64,000 bases of DNA. Origin: RBG-16-66-20 sp964564865. Lineage in GTDB: Bacteria; Pseudomonadota; Gammaproteobacteria; Burkholderiales; SG8-39. The position numbers and the translations under genes are program-made. The stretch spans positions 1 through 64,000 of the forward strand of contig CAZMDA010000007.1 of NCBI GenBank assembly GCA_964564865.1, read 5' to 3'. Under the pieces are notes generated by a model. The model saw only the letters and a list, made by a program, of their open reading frames with translations. It was not told where the DNA came from and did not search any database. Below are positions 46,072 to 54,323 of this stretch, in pieces (the first letter of the stretch is position 1; each line of letters starts with the position of its first letter).

Positions 46072-47337
46072 CTACTTCGGCGCGGGTTTCACCACCCCCG
46101 CCGCCTCGCCGAATCCGATCGCCACGAAGCCTTCGCGCGCGCAGCGGCTGCGCTGGATCACCTCGTCGCCGTCCTCGATGAACACCCGCGTCTCGCCGCC
46201 GGGCAGCGCGACCGGTACCTTGCCCGCCTGCGTCAGCTCCAGCATCGAGCCCAGCGCGTCTGGCGTCGGGCCGGAAATGGTGCCCGAGCCGAGCAGGTCG
46301 CCGGGCTGCAGGTTGCAGCCGTTGGAGGCCTGGTGGGTGACGATCTGCGCCGCGGTCCAGAACGAATGGCGGAAGTTGCTGCGCGTGAGCCTTTGCGGCG
46401 GCAGCTTCTGCGCGCGCATGCGGGCGCTGCGCAGGTGCATCTCCATCTCGATGGCGAATCCGCCTTCGCGCTGGTCGGCCTCGTTGAAGAGATAGGGCAG
46501 GGGCGAGGGCTGGCCGCCGCTGCGCTCGAATGCGGGGCAGCGGAAGGGTTCCAGCGCTTCCATCGTTACGACCCAGGGCGAAACCGTCGTCGCGAAGCTT
46601 TTGGCGAGGAAGGGGCCGAGGGGCTGGTACTCCCAGGCCTGGATGTCGCGCGCCGACCAGTCGTTGAGGAGCACGATGCCGAAGACGTGGTCCATCGCGC
46701 GCGCGATCGGAACCGGCCTGCCGAGCGGATTGCCCGGGCCGATGACGAGGCCCAGTTCCAGTTCGAAGTCCAGGCGCTTGCTTGGGCCGAAGGAGGGCGC
46801 GGCGGCATCCGGCGCCTTCGTCTGTCCATTTGGACGGGTGACCGGCGTGCCACTCACCACCACCGAGGACGCGCGGCCGTGATAGCCGATCGGCACCCAG
46901 TGGTAGTTGGGCAGCAGCGGATTGTCCGGGCGGAAAATCTTGCCCACGGTCACCGCATGGTGGATGCCGGTGTAGAAGTCGCTGTAGTCGCCGACCGCGG
47001 TGGGCAGGAACAGCTCGGCCTTCTTCATCGGCACCAGGTGCCGCGACAGTCGCTTCGCGTTCCGGGGATCGGACAGGCCTTGCGAGAGCAGCTTGCGCAA
47101 CTCGCGCCAGGTCTTGCGTCCCGCGGCGGCGAGCTTGTTGAGGTTGGGGCCGGTCTTCAGGCCGACGGCGGCGAGGTCGAGGATCTGGTCGCCGATGGCG
47201 ACGCCGCCGCGCGGGGCCTCCCTCGAACTCTTGCGGCGGAACACGCCGAAGGGCAGGTTCTGGATCGGGAACTCGGAAGCGGGGTCGTTCGCGCTCTCCA
47301 CCCAGCTGCGCAGCGCGGGATTGTGGGTCTTGTCCAT
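46072..47337 (-). CDS. fahA: Fumarylacetoacetase (FahA)
   Basis: Last enzyme of phenylalanine/tyrosine breakdown: fumarylacetoacetate to fumarate + acetoacetate. 421 residues. N-terminal SH3-like domain (PIQNLPFGVFRRK), then the catalytic domain: DFYTGIHHAVTVGKIFRP with the His-containing loop, LDFELELGLVIGPGNPLG with the metal-binding Glu residues, and VLLNDWSARDIQAWEYQPLG. All are conserved. ATG 47337 lies directly after the repeat half-site 47338-47356. Terminal gene of the aromatic amino-acid operon. Confidence 0.94.
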   Translation of the reverse strand: MDKTHNPALRSWVESANDPASEFPIQNLPFGVFRRKSSREAPRGGVAIGDQILDLAAVGLKTGPNLNKLAAAGRKTWRELRKLLSQGLSDPRNAKRLSRHLVPMKKAELFLPTAVGDYSDFYTGIHHAVTVGKIFRPDNPLLPNYHWVPIGYHGRASSVVVSGTPVTRPNGQTKAPDAAAPSFGPSKRLDFELELGLVIGPGNPLGRPVPIARAMDHVFGIVLLNDWSARDIQAWEYQPLGPFLAKSFATTVSPWVVTMEALEPFRCPAFERSGGQPSPLPYLFNEADQREGGFAIEMEMHLRSARMRAQKLPPQRLTRSNFRHSFWTAAQIVTHQASNGCNLQPGDLLGSGTISGPTPDALGSMLELTQAGKVPVALPGGETRVFIEDGDEVIQRSRCAREGFVAIGFGEAAGVVKPAPK

Positions 47338-47356
47338 GGAAATCGTGGTCCGTCCC
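47338..47356. repeat. Second copy (half-site) of the GGACCACGATTTCC repeat
   Basis: GGAAATCGTGGTCCGTCCC is identical to 19 of the 20 bases of the right arm at 29472-29490, and is also followed by a T-rich run (TGTTTT). Here the partner arm is missing. It occupies most of the 23-base gap between hmgA and fahA and abuts the fahA start codon. Confidence 0.8.
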
Positions 47357-47360
47357 TGTT

Positions 47361-48668
47361 TTACTTGAAGTGGCGGCGGAAGCCGTCCCAGACCGCCTCG
47401 TAGTTCTTCTGCAGCTGCGGCGCGGCGAGGGCGAACTTCGTCGGCCGGAACACGAAGCGCGACTCCCACATGAAGGCGAGGGTGTTCTCCAGCTTGTGCG
47501 GCTTCAGCTCGGCGGCGCTCGCCTTGTCGAACGAGGCGAGGTCCGGGCCGTGGCCCTGGTGGCAGTTGTGGATGGACACGCCGCCGGGGAGGAAGCCTTC
47601 CGCTTTCGCGTCATACACGCCGCGCACCAGCCCCATCAGCTCGCTCATGACATTGCGATGGAACCACGGCGGGCGGAAGGTGTGCTCGGCCACCTGCCAG
47701 CGCGGCGGGAAAATGACGAAATCGCAGTTCGCGATCCCGGGATGTCCCGAGGGCGAGGTGAGCACCGTGAAGATGGATGGGTCGGGGTGGTCGAAACTGA
47801 CCGTGTTGATGACCATGAAGCGGTCGAGGTCGTACTTGTAGGGCGCGAGGTTGCCGTGCCAGGCGACGACGTCGAGCGGCGAGTGGCGGTACTCGGCCGT
47901 CCAGAGCTGTCCCATGAACTTCTGCACCACTTCGCACCGTCCGCCGCGTTCCTCGAACGCCGCCACCGGCGCGAGGAAGTCGCGCTTCTGCGCCAGGCCC
48001 TGCGCGCCGATCGGGCCCAGCTCCGGCAGGCGGAAGTGGGGGCCGTAGTTCTCGCAGACGTAGCCCCTCGCCGGACCGTCGACCGCGACCTTGAACTTCA
48101 CGCCGCGCGGGATGACCGCGATCTCGCGCGGCGCGACTTCCAGCTTGCCCATTTCCGTCGAGATGAGCAGCGTTCCCTGCTGCGGCACCAGCATCAGCTC
48201 GCCATCGGCGTTCACGAAGTAGCGGTCGCGCATGGAGCGGTTGGCGGCGTAGATGTGCACCGCGATGCCAGCCAGGCCCGCGGCGTCGCCCGAGCCGGCC
48301 ATCGTCGCCAGGCCGTCGACGAAGTCGGTGGGCTTCGAGGGGATGGGCAGCGGATCCCAGCGCAGGCGCGTGGGCGGCGTCGGCACTTCGTCGAAGGGGC
48401 CGGAGCGCAGCAGGCCATTGCTCATCCGCCGGAACGGCGCGTGCATCGCCGAGGGGCGGATGCGGTACATCCAGGTGCTCAGGTTCTCGGCGCGCGGCGC
48501 GGTGAACGCGGTGCCGGAGATCACTTCCGCGTACAGTCCGCGCGGGGCGCGCTGCGGCGAGTTCTGGCCGACGGGCAGGGCGCCCTTCACGGCCTCGGTG
48601 GAGAAGGTGTTGCCGAAGCCGCCCTGGTAGGCGAGCCTGGTGGACTTGGTCGGCTTGGATTTCTTCAT
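47361..48668 (-). CDS. hmgA: Homogentisate 1,2-dioxygenase (HmgA)
   Basis: Non-heme iron ring-cleavage enzyme: homogentisate + O2 to maleylacetoacetate. 435 residues, standard length. YQGGFGNTFSTEAVKGALP opening, then PFFDEV-like GPFDEVPTPPTRLRWDP, and iron-binding region PPRWQVAEHTFRPPWFHRNV with FLPGGVSIHNCHQGHGPD. The ATG shares one base with the phhA stop (TGATG). Maleylacetoacetate isomerase, which normally links to FahA, is not in the window. Confidence 0.95.
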   Translation of the reverse strand: MKKSKPTKSTRLAYQGGFGNTFSTEAVKGALPVGQNSPQRAPRGLYAEVISGTAFTAPRAENLSTWMYRIRPSAMHAPFRRMSNGLLRSGPFDEVPTPPTRLRWDPLPIPSKPTDFVDGLATMAGSGDAAGLAGIAVHIYAANRSMRDRYFVNADGELMLVPQQGTLLISTEMGKLEVAPREIAVIPRGVKFKVAVDGPARGYVCENYGPHFRLPELGPIGAQGLAQKRDFLAPVAAFEERGGRCEVVQKFMGQLWTAEYRHSPLDVVAWHGNLAPYKYDLDRFMVINTVSFDHPDPSIFTVLTSPSGHPGIANCDFVIFPPRWQVAEHTFRPPWFHRNVMSELMGLVRGVYDAKAEGFLPGGVSIHNCHQGHGPDLASFDKASAAELKPHKLENTLAFMWESRFVFRPTKFALAAPQLQKNYEAVWDGFRRHFK

Positions 48669-49447
48669 CAGGGCTCCAGGACGGGCAGTGAGCGGAGTTT
48701 TGCATAAATCGGCGTGAAATCGGGCGCCGTCTCGCGCACGAGCTGCGCGAAGGAATCGATCACGAAGTAGGTCGTCTGGTAGCGGTCGATCTGGTAGTCC
48801 GTGCGCAGCGCGCGTTCCAGGTCGAAGGCGAGGCGCTTCGGCTCCGGGCTGTCGATGCAGTGCGCCAGCTCGCCGCCGGAGGACACCAGGCCCGCGCCGT
48901 AGGCGCGCAGGCCCTGCGGCGTGCGCATCAGGCCGAATTCGATGGTGTACCAGTACAGGCGCGCCAGCATCTTCACGGCGTCCAGGCGCATTGCCTTCAG
49001 GCCGCCCTTGCCGTACTCGTGCAGGTGCTCGGCATAGTCCGGGTCGAACAGCAGCGGCACGTGGCCGAAGAAGTCGTGGAACACGTCCGGCTCGACGATG
49101 TAGTCGAACTCCTCGGGCTTCCTCAGCCAGACGGTGACCGGGAAGCGGCGGTTGGCGAGGTGGGTGAAGAAGGCCTCGTCCGGGATCAGGCCGGGCACGG
49201 CGACGATCTCCCAGCCGGTCCTCGCGCGCAGCCGGCGCGACACGTCCTCGAAGCGCGGGATGCCGCCGCCCGCGTCCAGCCCGGCGAGGGCCTCGATCCA
49301 TTCCGGGCAGGCGTAGCGCGCCACCAGCTTCGACTGGCGCTCGTAGAGGCGCCGGTACAGCGCGTGTTCCGCTTCGCCGTAGGCGCTCCAATCCTGCTCC
49401 ACGGAGAAGTCCGAGGCGGCGAGGTTGTAGTCGCCCCGCAGGCTCAT
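48668..49447 (-). CDS. phhA: Phenylalanine 4-monooxygenase (PhhA)
   Basis: Tetrahydropterin-dependent hydroxylase converting phenylalanine to tyrosine. 259 residues, the single-domain bacterial form. Iron ligands are the two His in VFHDFFGHVPLLFDPDYA (His-x4-His) and the Glu in YWYTIEFGLM. The pterin region PGLIPDEAFFTHLANRRFPV is conserved. phhB (pterin-carbinolamine dehydratase) is not next to it. Coupled to hmgA and 3 bases from hppD. Confidence 0.95.
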   Translation of the reverse strand: MSLRGDYNLAASDFSVEQDWSAYGEAEHALYRRLYERQSKLVARYACPEWIEALAGLDAGGGIPRFEDVSRRLRARTGWEIVAVPGLIPDEAFFTHLANRRFPVTVWLRKPEEFDYIVEPDVFHDFFGHVPLLFDPDYAEHLHEYGKGGLKAMRLDAVKMLARLYWYTIEFGLMRTPQGLRAYGAGLVSSGGELAHCIDSPEPKRLAFDLERALRTDYQIDRYQTTYFVIDSFAQLVRETAPDFTPIYAKLRSLPVLEP

Positions 49448-49450
49448 GGC

Positions 49451-50542
49451 CTACGCCGTGGGCTTGAGGACGCCGCGGCGCATCTGGTCCAGCTCGATGG
49501 ACTCGAACAGGGCCTTGAAGTTGCCCTCGCCGAAGCCCTCGTCGCCCTTTCGCTGGATGAACTCGAAGAAGATGGGCCCCAGCTGGTTCTCGGAGAAGAT
49601 CTGCAGCAGCAGGGCGCCCGCCTTGCCGTCCACCAGGATCTTGCGCTTCTTCAGCTCCGCCAGGTCCTCGCCGTGTCCGGGGATGCGCTTGTCCACCAGC
49701 TCGTAGTAGGTGTCGATGGTGTCGAGCAGCGTGACGCCCTTCGCCTTCAATGCGTCCACGGTGCGGTAGAGGTCGGAGGAGCCGAGCGCCACGTGCTGGA
49801 TGCCCTCGCCGTGGTAGCGGTCCAGGTACTCCTGGATCTGCCCCGCCTTCTCGGTGCCTTCCTCGTTGATCGGGATGCGGATCCGGCCGCAGGGGCTGGT
49901 CATGGCCTTCGACTTGACGCCGGTGACCTGCCCCTCGATGTCGAAGTAGCGCACCTCGCGGAAGTTGAACAGGCGCTCGTAGAAGTCGGCCCATTCCTTC
50001 ATGCGCCCCTTGTGCACGTTGTGCGTCAGGTGGTCGATGTAGGTGAGGCCGTGCCCCGCGGGGTCCAGCTCGGCCCCCGGGAGCGGTTCGAAATCCACGT
50101 CGTAGAAGCCGATGTTGCCGATGTCGCCGGGCCTGGCGCCGCCCTTGCCGCGCCAGCGGTCGATCAGGTAGATGATGGAGTCGCCGATGCCCTTGATCGC
50201 GGGGATGTTGAGTTCACCGGGTCCGGCCTGCCCGGCGTAGCCCCAGGCGCCCAGGGAAATGCAGCGCTCATAGGCGGCCTTGGCGTCCTGCACGCGGAAC
50301 GCAATGGCGCAGATGCTGGGCCCGTGCTGGCGCGCAAAGCGCTGCGCGAAGGAGTCCGGCTCGGCGTTGACGATGAAGTTGATCCCGCCCTGGCGGTAAA
50401 GGATCACGTTCTTGTGGCGGTGGCGCGCGATGGCCTTGAAGCCCAGGCGCTCGAAGAGGGCGCCCATCGCCTTGGGGTCGGGCGCGGCGTACTCGATGAA
50501 CTCGAAGCCGTTGGTGCCGGCGGGGTTTTCCCAGAGGTCCAT
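49451..50542 (-). CDS. hppD: 4-hydroxyphenylpyruvate dioxygenase (HppD)
   Basis: Converts 4-hydroxyphenylpyruvate to homogentisate. 363 residues from ATG 50542, two VOC-fold domains. Iron ligands: His in LTYIDHLTHNVHKGRM, His in GIQHVALGSSDLYRTV and Glu in GPIFFEFIQRKGDEGFGEGN, the conserved C-terminal motif. Follows iorB by 1 base. Confidence 0.94.
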   Translation of the reverse strand: MDLWENPAGTNGFEFIEYAAPDPKAMGALFERLGFKAIARHRHKNVILYRQGGINFIVNAEPDSFAQRFARQHGPSICAIAFRVQDAKAAYERCISLGAWGYAGQAGPGELNIPAIKGIGDSIIYLIDRWRGKGGARPGDIGNIGFYDVDFEPLPGAELDPAGHGLTYIDHLTHNVHKGRMKEWADFYERLFNFREVRYFDIEGQVTGVKSKAMTSPCGRIRIPINEEGTEKAGQIQEYLDRYHGEGIQHVALGSSDLYRTVDALKAKGVTLLDTIDTYYELVDKRIPGHGEDLAELKKRKILVDGKAGALLLQIFSENQLGPIFFEFIQRKGDEGFGEGNFKALFESIELDQMRRGVLKPTA

Positions 50543-50543
50543 G

Positions 50544-51125
50544 TCAGTGTCCCAGTTCGCGCCCGGCGTCGAACGCCGCGGCATTCAATCGTCCCAGCGC
50601 CTCATCGTTGCCGAATCGCCGCACGATTTCATCGCGCAGCACCTGCGCCGGGTACGGCAGCCTCCCGGCTGCCGCGCCCAGCATGACGCTGTTGGCGAGG
50701 CGCGGGTCGCCGAGCCGGAAGGCAATGCCTCGCGCATCGAGCTCAGTAAGCGCCACGCCCCGGGCGCGAATCTCGCCCGCGGGATCCGCCGGATACTCGT
50801 GCAGGCCCGACGATACCACCGGCGGCACCGCGCGCCAGCCATCGAGCAGCGCGCGGCCGCCGCCCGACAGGTAATGGCACCAGCGCAGGCCCTCGGCCGC
50901 CTCGAAGGCGATCAGCAGATCGGCGTCGCCCGGCCGGATCTCGCTCGAGGAGACCCGCTCCCCGATGCGCACCTGCGAGCAGACCACGCCGCCGCGCTGC
51001 GACATGCCGGCCACCTCGGTCTTGGTGACCTCCAGCCCGGCGCAGAGCGCGGCGCGCGCGAGCGCCTCGGCGGCGGTCATCACGCCCTGGCCGCCGATGC
51101 CGACAAGGAGGATCCCGGTGGTCAC
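50544..51125 (-). CDS. iorB: Indolepyruvate ferredoxin oxidoreductase beta subunit (IorB)
   Basis: 193-residue gamma-domain-type subunit of the 2-oxoacid:ferredoxin oxidoreductase family. LLVGIGGQGVMTAAEALARA and AGMSQRGGVVCSQVRIG are the family motifs, with DADLLIAFEAAEGLRW following. The GTG start overlaps the iorA stop (GTGA). Functions only with IorA: arylpyruvate + CoA + oxidised ferredoxin to arylacetyl-CoA + CO2. Confidence 0.92.
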   Translation of the reverse strand: MTTGILLVGIGGQGVMTAAEALARAALCAGLEVTKTEVAGMSQRGGVVCSQVRIGERVSSSEIRPGDADLLIAFEAAEGLRWCHYLSGGGRALLDGWRAVPPVVSSGLHEYPADPAGEIRARGVALTELDARGIAFRLGDPRLANSVMLGAAAGRLPYPAQVLRDEIVRRFGNDEALGRLNAAAFDAGRELGH

Positions 51126-52951
51126 GCCGGCACGGGCGCGATCGCGCCGCGCGCGCAGGCCTTGGCGCACAGGTCGCAGCCGGTGCACAGGTCGCCCCCG
51201 ATGCGCACCCAGGCGAGGTCGACGACCTTGCCGGTGGCCCGCTGCTGGTGCTCGCGACGGGTGACGGTGATCGCAGGGCAGCCAAGCTCCAGGCAGCGCG
51301 CGCAGCCGTTGCACCGGGCCTCGTCGACGGCGAGCGCGCGCCGGCGCGTGAAATCCTCGCTCAGGACGCAGGGGCGGTCGGCGATGATCACCGAGGGCTC
51401 GGGCGCGCGCATTTCCTCGCGCAGGACCTTGAAGAAGGTTGGCAGCTCGTAGGGATCCACCACGCGAATGCGCTCGCGCCGAACGCCCAGCGCCTCCACC
51501 AGCCGGGCGAAGTCCAGCCGCGGCGCCGGGGAACCGTCCATCCGGCGCCCGTTGCCGGGGTTGTTCTGTCCGCCGGTCATGGCGGTGGCGCGGTTGTCCA
51601 GCAGCAGCACGGTGACGTTGCCGCCGTGGTAGGTCAGGTTGGCGAGCGCGGGCATGCCGCCGTGGATGAAGGTCGAGTCGCCGATCACGGCCAGCACCGG
51701 CTTGGCCGCCGGATCGCCGGCCATGGACTTCGCCATGCCGTGCGCGACGCCGAGCGAGGCCCCCATCGCGATGACCGAATCGATCGCGTTCCAGGGCGAA
51801 CCGGCGCCCAGCGTGTAGCAGCCGATGTCGCCGCAGACGATCGCGTCCTTCAGTTGCCCGAGCCAGAAGTACACGCCCATGTAAGGGCAGCCGGCGCACA
51901 GGGTGGGTGGCCGCGGGAACACCCCGGCCGCGCGCGTCGAGGCCTCGGCCGCCGGCTGGCCAAGCATGCGGGACACTGCGCGTTCGATCGCCGGGGCGGT
52001 CATCTCGCCATGCGGCGGCAGGACATCCTTTCCATGCACGGCGATCCCGGCCGCCTTAAGCTCGTTCTCCATGATCGGCTCGGATTCCTCGACCACGAGG
52101 ACCTGCTCGACCGTCTCGGCCAGGCGTCTCGCAAGCCCGGTCGACAGGGGATGCGAGAAGCCGAACTTGACCATGGGCGCGCGGGGGAACGCCTCCCTGA
52201 CCGCATGCCAGGCCGGGCCGGACACCACGAAGCCTATGCGGCGGTCGGTGCCGGGCTCCAGCCGGTTCCAATGCGAGGCGGCCGCGGCGGCGGCGAGCGC
52301 GGCATCGCGCTCGTCGCGCAAATCCAGGCGCCGGCCGACGTGGTTCGGCGTGGTCACCCAGCGCGCGGCGTCCTTGCGATAGGCGCGCCTGCCTGGATCC
52401 GGCGCGGCGCGCGTTCCGGTCATCACCGCCCGCTTGACGTGCGATACGCGCGTCGTGAGGCGGAGAAGGACTGGCACCTCGAAGCGCTCCGAGATCTCGA
52501 ATGCTTCGCGGGCCATGGCGTGGGCTTCGGCGGCGTCGGCCGGTTCCAGGACCGGCAAGTGGACGAAGCGGCCCCAGAACCGGGTGTCCTGCTCGTTCTG
52601 CGACGAGGCGAAGCCGACGTCGTCCGAAACGGCGATCACCAGTCCCGCCCGGGCGCCGACCAGGCCGCTCGTCATCAGGCTGTCCGCGGCGACGTTCAAG
52701 CCCACATGCTTCATCGCCGTGAGCGAGCGCCGGCCGGCCATGGACGCGCCCAGCGCGACCTCGAGCGCGACCTTCTCGTTGCTGGACCACTCGGCGTAGA
52801 CGCCGGGCAGGCGCGCCAGCGTCTCGAGGATTTCGGTCGAGGGGGTTCCCGGGTAGGCTGCGGCAACCTCGACCCCGGCCTCCCAGGCGCCATGCGCCAG
52901 CGCTTCATTGCCGGACAGGAAAGCTGCGGCGGCCTGCGGCACGGCACCCAT
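51122..52951 (-). CDS. iorA: Indolepyruvate ferredoxin oxidoreductase alpha subunit (IorA)
   Basis: 609 residues, the archaeal-type two-subunit enzyme. N-terminal pyrimidine domain (AAAYPGTPSTEILE, WSSNEKVALEVALGASMAG), TPP-binding domain (LCAGCPYMGVYFWLG, CGDIGCYTLG, VIGDSTFIHGGMPAL), and a C-terminal pair of 4Fe-4S motifs: CNGCARCLELGC and CTGCDLCAKAC. GGAGGG precedes the ATG. Leads the aromatic amino-acid operon, so it competes with HppD for 4-hydroxyphenylpyruvate or handles phenyl- and indolepyruvate. Confidence 0.93.
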   Translation of the reverse strand: MGAVPQAAAAFLSGNEALAHGAWEAGVEVAAAYPGTPSTEILETLARLPGVYAEWSSNEKVALEVALGASMAGRRSLTAMKHVGLNVAADSLMTSGLVGARAGLVIAVSDDVGFASSQNEQDTRFWGRFVHLPVLEPADAAEAHAMAREAFEISERFEVPVLLRLTTRVSHVKRAVMTGTRAAPDPGRRAYRKDAARWVTTPNHVGRRLDLRDERDAALAAAAAASHWNRLEPGTDRRIGFVVSGPAWHAVREAFPRAPMVKFGFSHPLSTGLARRLAETVEQVLVVEESEPIMENELKAAGIAVHGKDVLPPHGEMTAPAIERAVSRMLGQPAAEASTRAAGVFPRPPTLCAGCPYMGVYFWLGQLKDAIVCGDIGCYTLGAGSPWNAIDSVIAMGASLGVAHGMAKSMAGDPAAKPVLAVIGDSTFIHGGMPALANLTYHGGNVTVLLLDNRATAMTGGQNNPGNGRRMDGSPAPRLDFARLVEALGVRRERIRVVDPYELPTFFKVLREEMRAPEPSVIIADRPCVLSEDFTRRRALAVDEARCNGCARCLELGCPAITVTRREHQQRATGKVVDLAWVRIGGDLCTGCDLCAKACARGAIAPVPA

Positions 52952-53041
52952 GGTCGACCCTCCTTGGCCAGCCAGTCTATGCCCGAGTTCGCGCAATAGG
53001 CTTGCTACATGAGTCTTATTATTGCAGTATGGAGCAATAAA
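52952..53041. promoter_or_regulatory. Divergent regulatory gap of the aromatic operon and Lrp gene
   Basis: A/T-rich. TTATTGC (53019-53025) and GCAATAA (53034-53040) form a 7-bp inverted repeat with an 8-base spacer directly over the ribosome binding site of the Lrp gene, and another GCAATA occurs at 52993-52998. AGTCTA (52974-52979) reads TAGACT towards iorA, a -10 candidate; TATTAT (53017-53022) is one for the Lrp gene. Confidence 0.5.
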
Positions 53042-53515
53042 ATGCCTATAAACTCCTTGGACAAGGTGGATCTGGCTATCCTCGACGTGCTGCAGCGCGA
53101 GGGCCGCTTGTCGAACCAGGACCTCGCCCAGCGCGTGAACCTGTCGCCCTCGCCCTGCCTGCGCCGCGTGCGCGCGCTGGAGGAGGCGGGCGTGATCCGC
53201 CAGTACGTGGCGCTGGTGGATCCGCGCAAGGTGGGCCTCGGGCTGTCGGCCTACGTGACGGTGAAGCTGGAGAAGAAGGGCAAGATGCCCATCGACCAGT
53301 TCACCCGGGCGGTGCTGGCCTGGCCCGAGGTGGTGGCCTGCTACTCCATGACCGGCGACATGGACTACCTGATGCGGGTGCAGGTCACGGACCTCGACCA
53401 CTACTCCCGTTTCGTGATGGACAAGCTGCTCAAGCAGGCGGGCGTGCTGGACGTGAGATCCAACTTCGTCCTCGAGCGCGTCAAGGACACGACCGCGGTG
53501 CCGCTGCAGCGCTAG
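53042..53515 (+). CDS. Lrp/AsnC-family transcriptional regulator
   Basis: 157 residues. ATG 53042 has GGAG 7 bases upstream; an in-frame ATG at 53009 has none. Helix-turn-helix LDKVDLAILDVLQREGRLSN and LAQRVNLSPSPCLRRVRALE, then the RAM effector domain VKLEKKGKMPIDQFT to GDMDYLMRVQVTDLDHYSRF. Lrp proteins often respond to amino acids; being divergent from iorA-fahA it is the likely phenylalanine/tyrosine-responsive activator of that operon (inference). Confidence 0.9.
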   Translation: MPINSLDKVDLAILDVLQREGRLSNQDLAQRVNLSPSPCLRRVRALEEAGVIRQYVALVDPRKVGLGLSAYVTVKLEKKGKMPIDQFTRAVLAWPEVVACYSMTGDMDYLMRVQVTDLDHYSRFVMDKLLKQAGVLDVRSNFVLERVKDTTAVPLQR

Positions 53516-53522
53516 CGGAGGG

Positions 53523-54323
53523 CTAGCGCTTCTTCTGCTGCTCGAAGAACGCGGCCACCGCAGCGTCGTGCTCCGTGGTGTGGTGCGCCAGCGCCTGCAG
53601 CGCGGCCGACAGCTGCAGGGTCTCGTCCAGCCGCGAGCTCTGCGCCTGCCGCAGCAGGCGCTTGGCCATGCGCAGCGCCGGGCCGGAGTTCGCCGCGATG
53701 CGCCCCGCCAGTTCCTTCGCCGCCGGCAGCAGCGCCTCGGGCGCGACCACGCGCATCACCAGGCCCATCGCCAGCGCCGCCTGCGCGTCGATGGTGTCGC
53801 CGGTGAAGGACAGTTCCGCCGCGCGCTGGTAGCCGATCGCGCGCTGCAGCAGCCAGGCGCCGCCGTCGCCCGGGATGATCCCCAGCTTGACGAAGCTCTC
53901 GGCGAACTTGGCCTTGTCGGAGGCGATGCGGATGTCGCACATGCAGGCGAGGTCGCAGCCGGCGCCGATCGCGGCGCCGTTGACCGCGGCGATGGTCGGC
54001 ACCTCGAGCTGGTGCAGCGCGAGCGGGATGCGCTGGATGCCGCCGGCATAGCCCTGGGCGATCTGGTAGGGCGTGCCGGCCGCGATGCCCTTCTTGTCGC
54101 GCATGTCCTTGACGTTGCCGCCGGCGGAGAACGCGCTGCCGGCGCCGGTGAGGATTACCACCTTCACCGACTCGTCCACGCGCACCTGCGCGCAGCAGTC
54201 CACCAGCTCGTCCCATTGCGCCTGGGTCGAGAGCGCGTTGCGCTCCTCTGGGCGGTTCAGCGTCAGCGTGACCACCGCGCCGTCCTTCTGGTAGAGGACA
54301 AAGTCATTCTTCGGCTGGCTCAT
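53523..54323 (-). CDS. Enoyl-CoA hydratase family protein
   Basis: 266-residue crotonase. GAGSAFSAGGNVKDM and AAVNGAAIGAGCDLACMCDI form the oxyanion hole; the Glu normally at the second catalytic site is replaced in the segment FVKLGIIPGDGGAWLLQRAI by Lys-Leu context, so it may be an isomerase or another crotonase reaction. Starts 4 bases inside the end of the upstream dehydrogenase gene, so it is the terminal gene of a three-gene operon. Confidence 0.86.
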   Translation of the reverse strand: MSQPKNDFVLYQKDGAVVTLTLNRPEERNALSTQAQWDELVDCCAQVRVDESVKVVILTGAGSAFSAGGNVKDMRDKKGIAAGTPYQIAQGYAGGIQRIPLALHQLEVPTIAAVNGAAIGAGCDLACMCDIRIASDKAKFAESFVKLGIIPGDGGAWLLQRAIGYQRAAELSFTGDTIDAQAALAMGLVMRVVAPEALLPAAKELAGRIAANSGPALRMAKRLLRQAQSSRLDETLQLSAALQALAHHTTEHDAAVAAFFEQQKKR

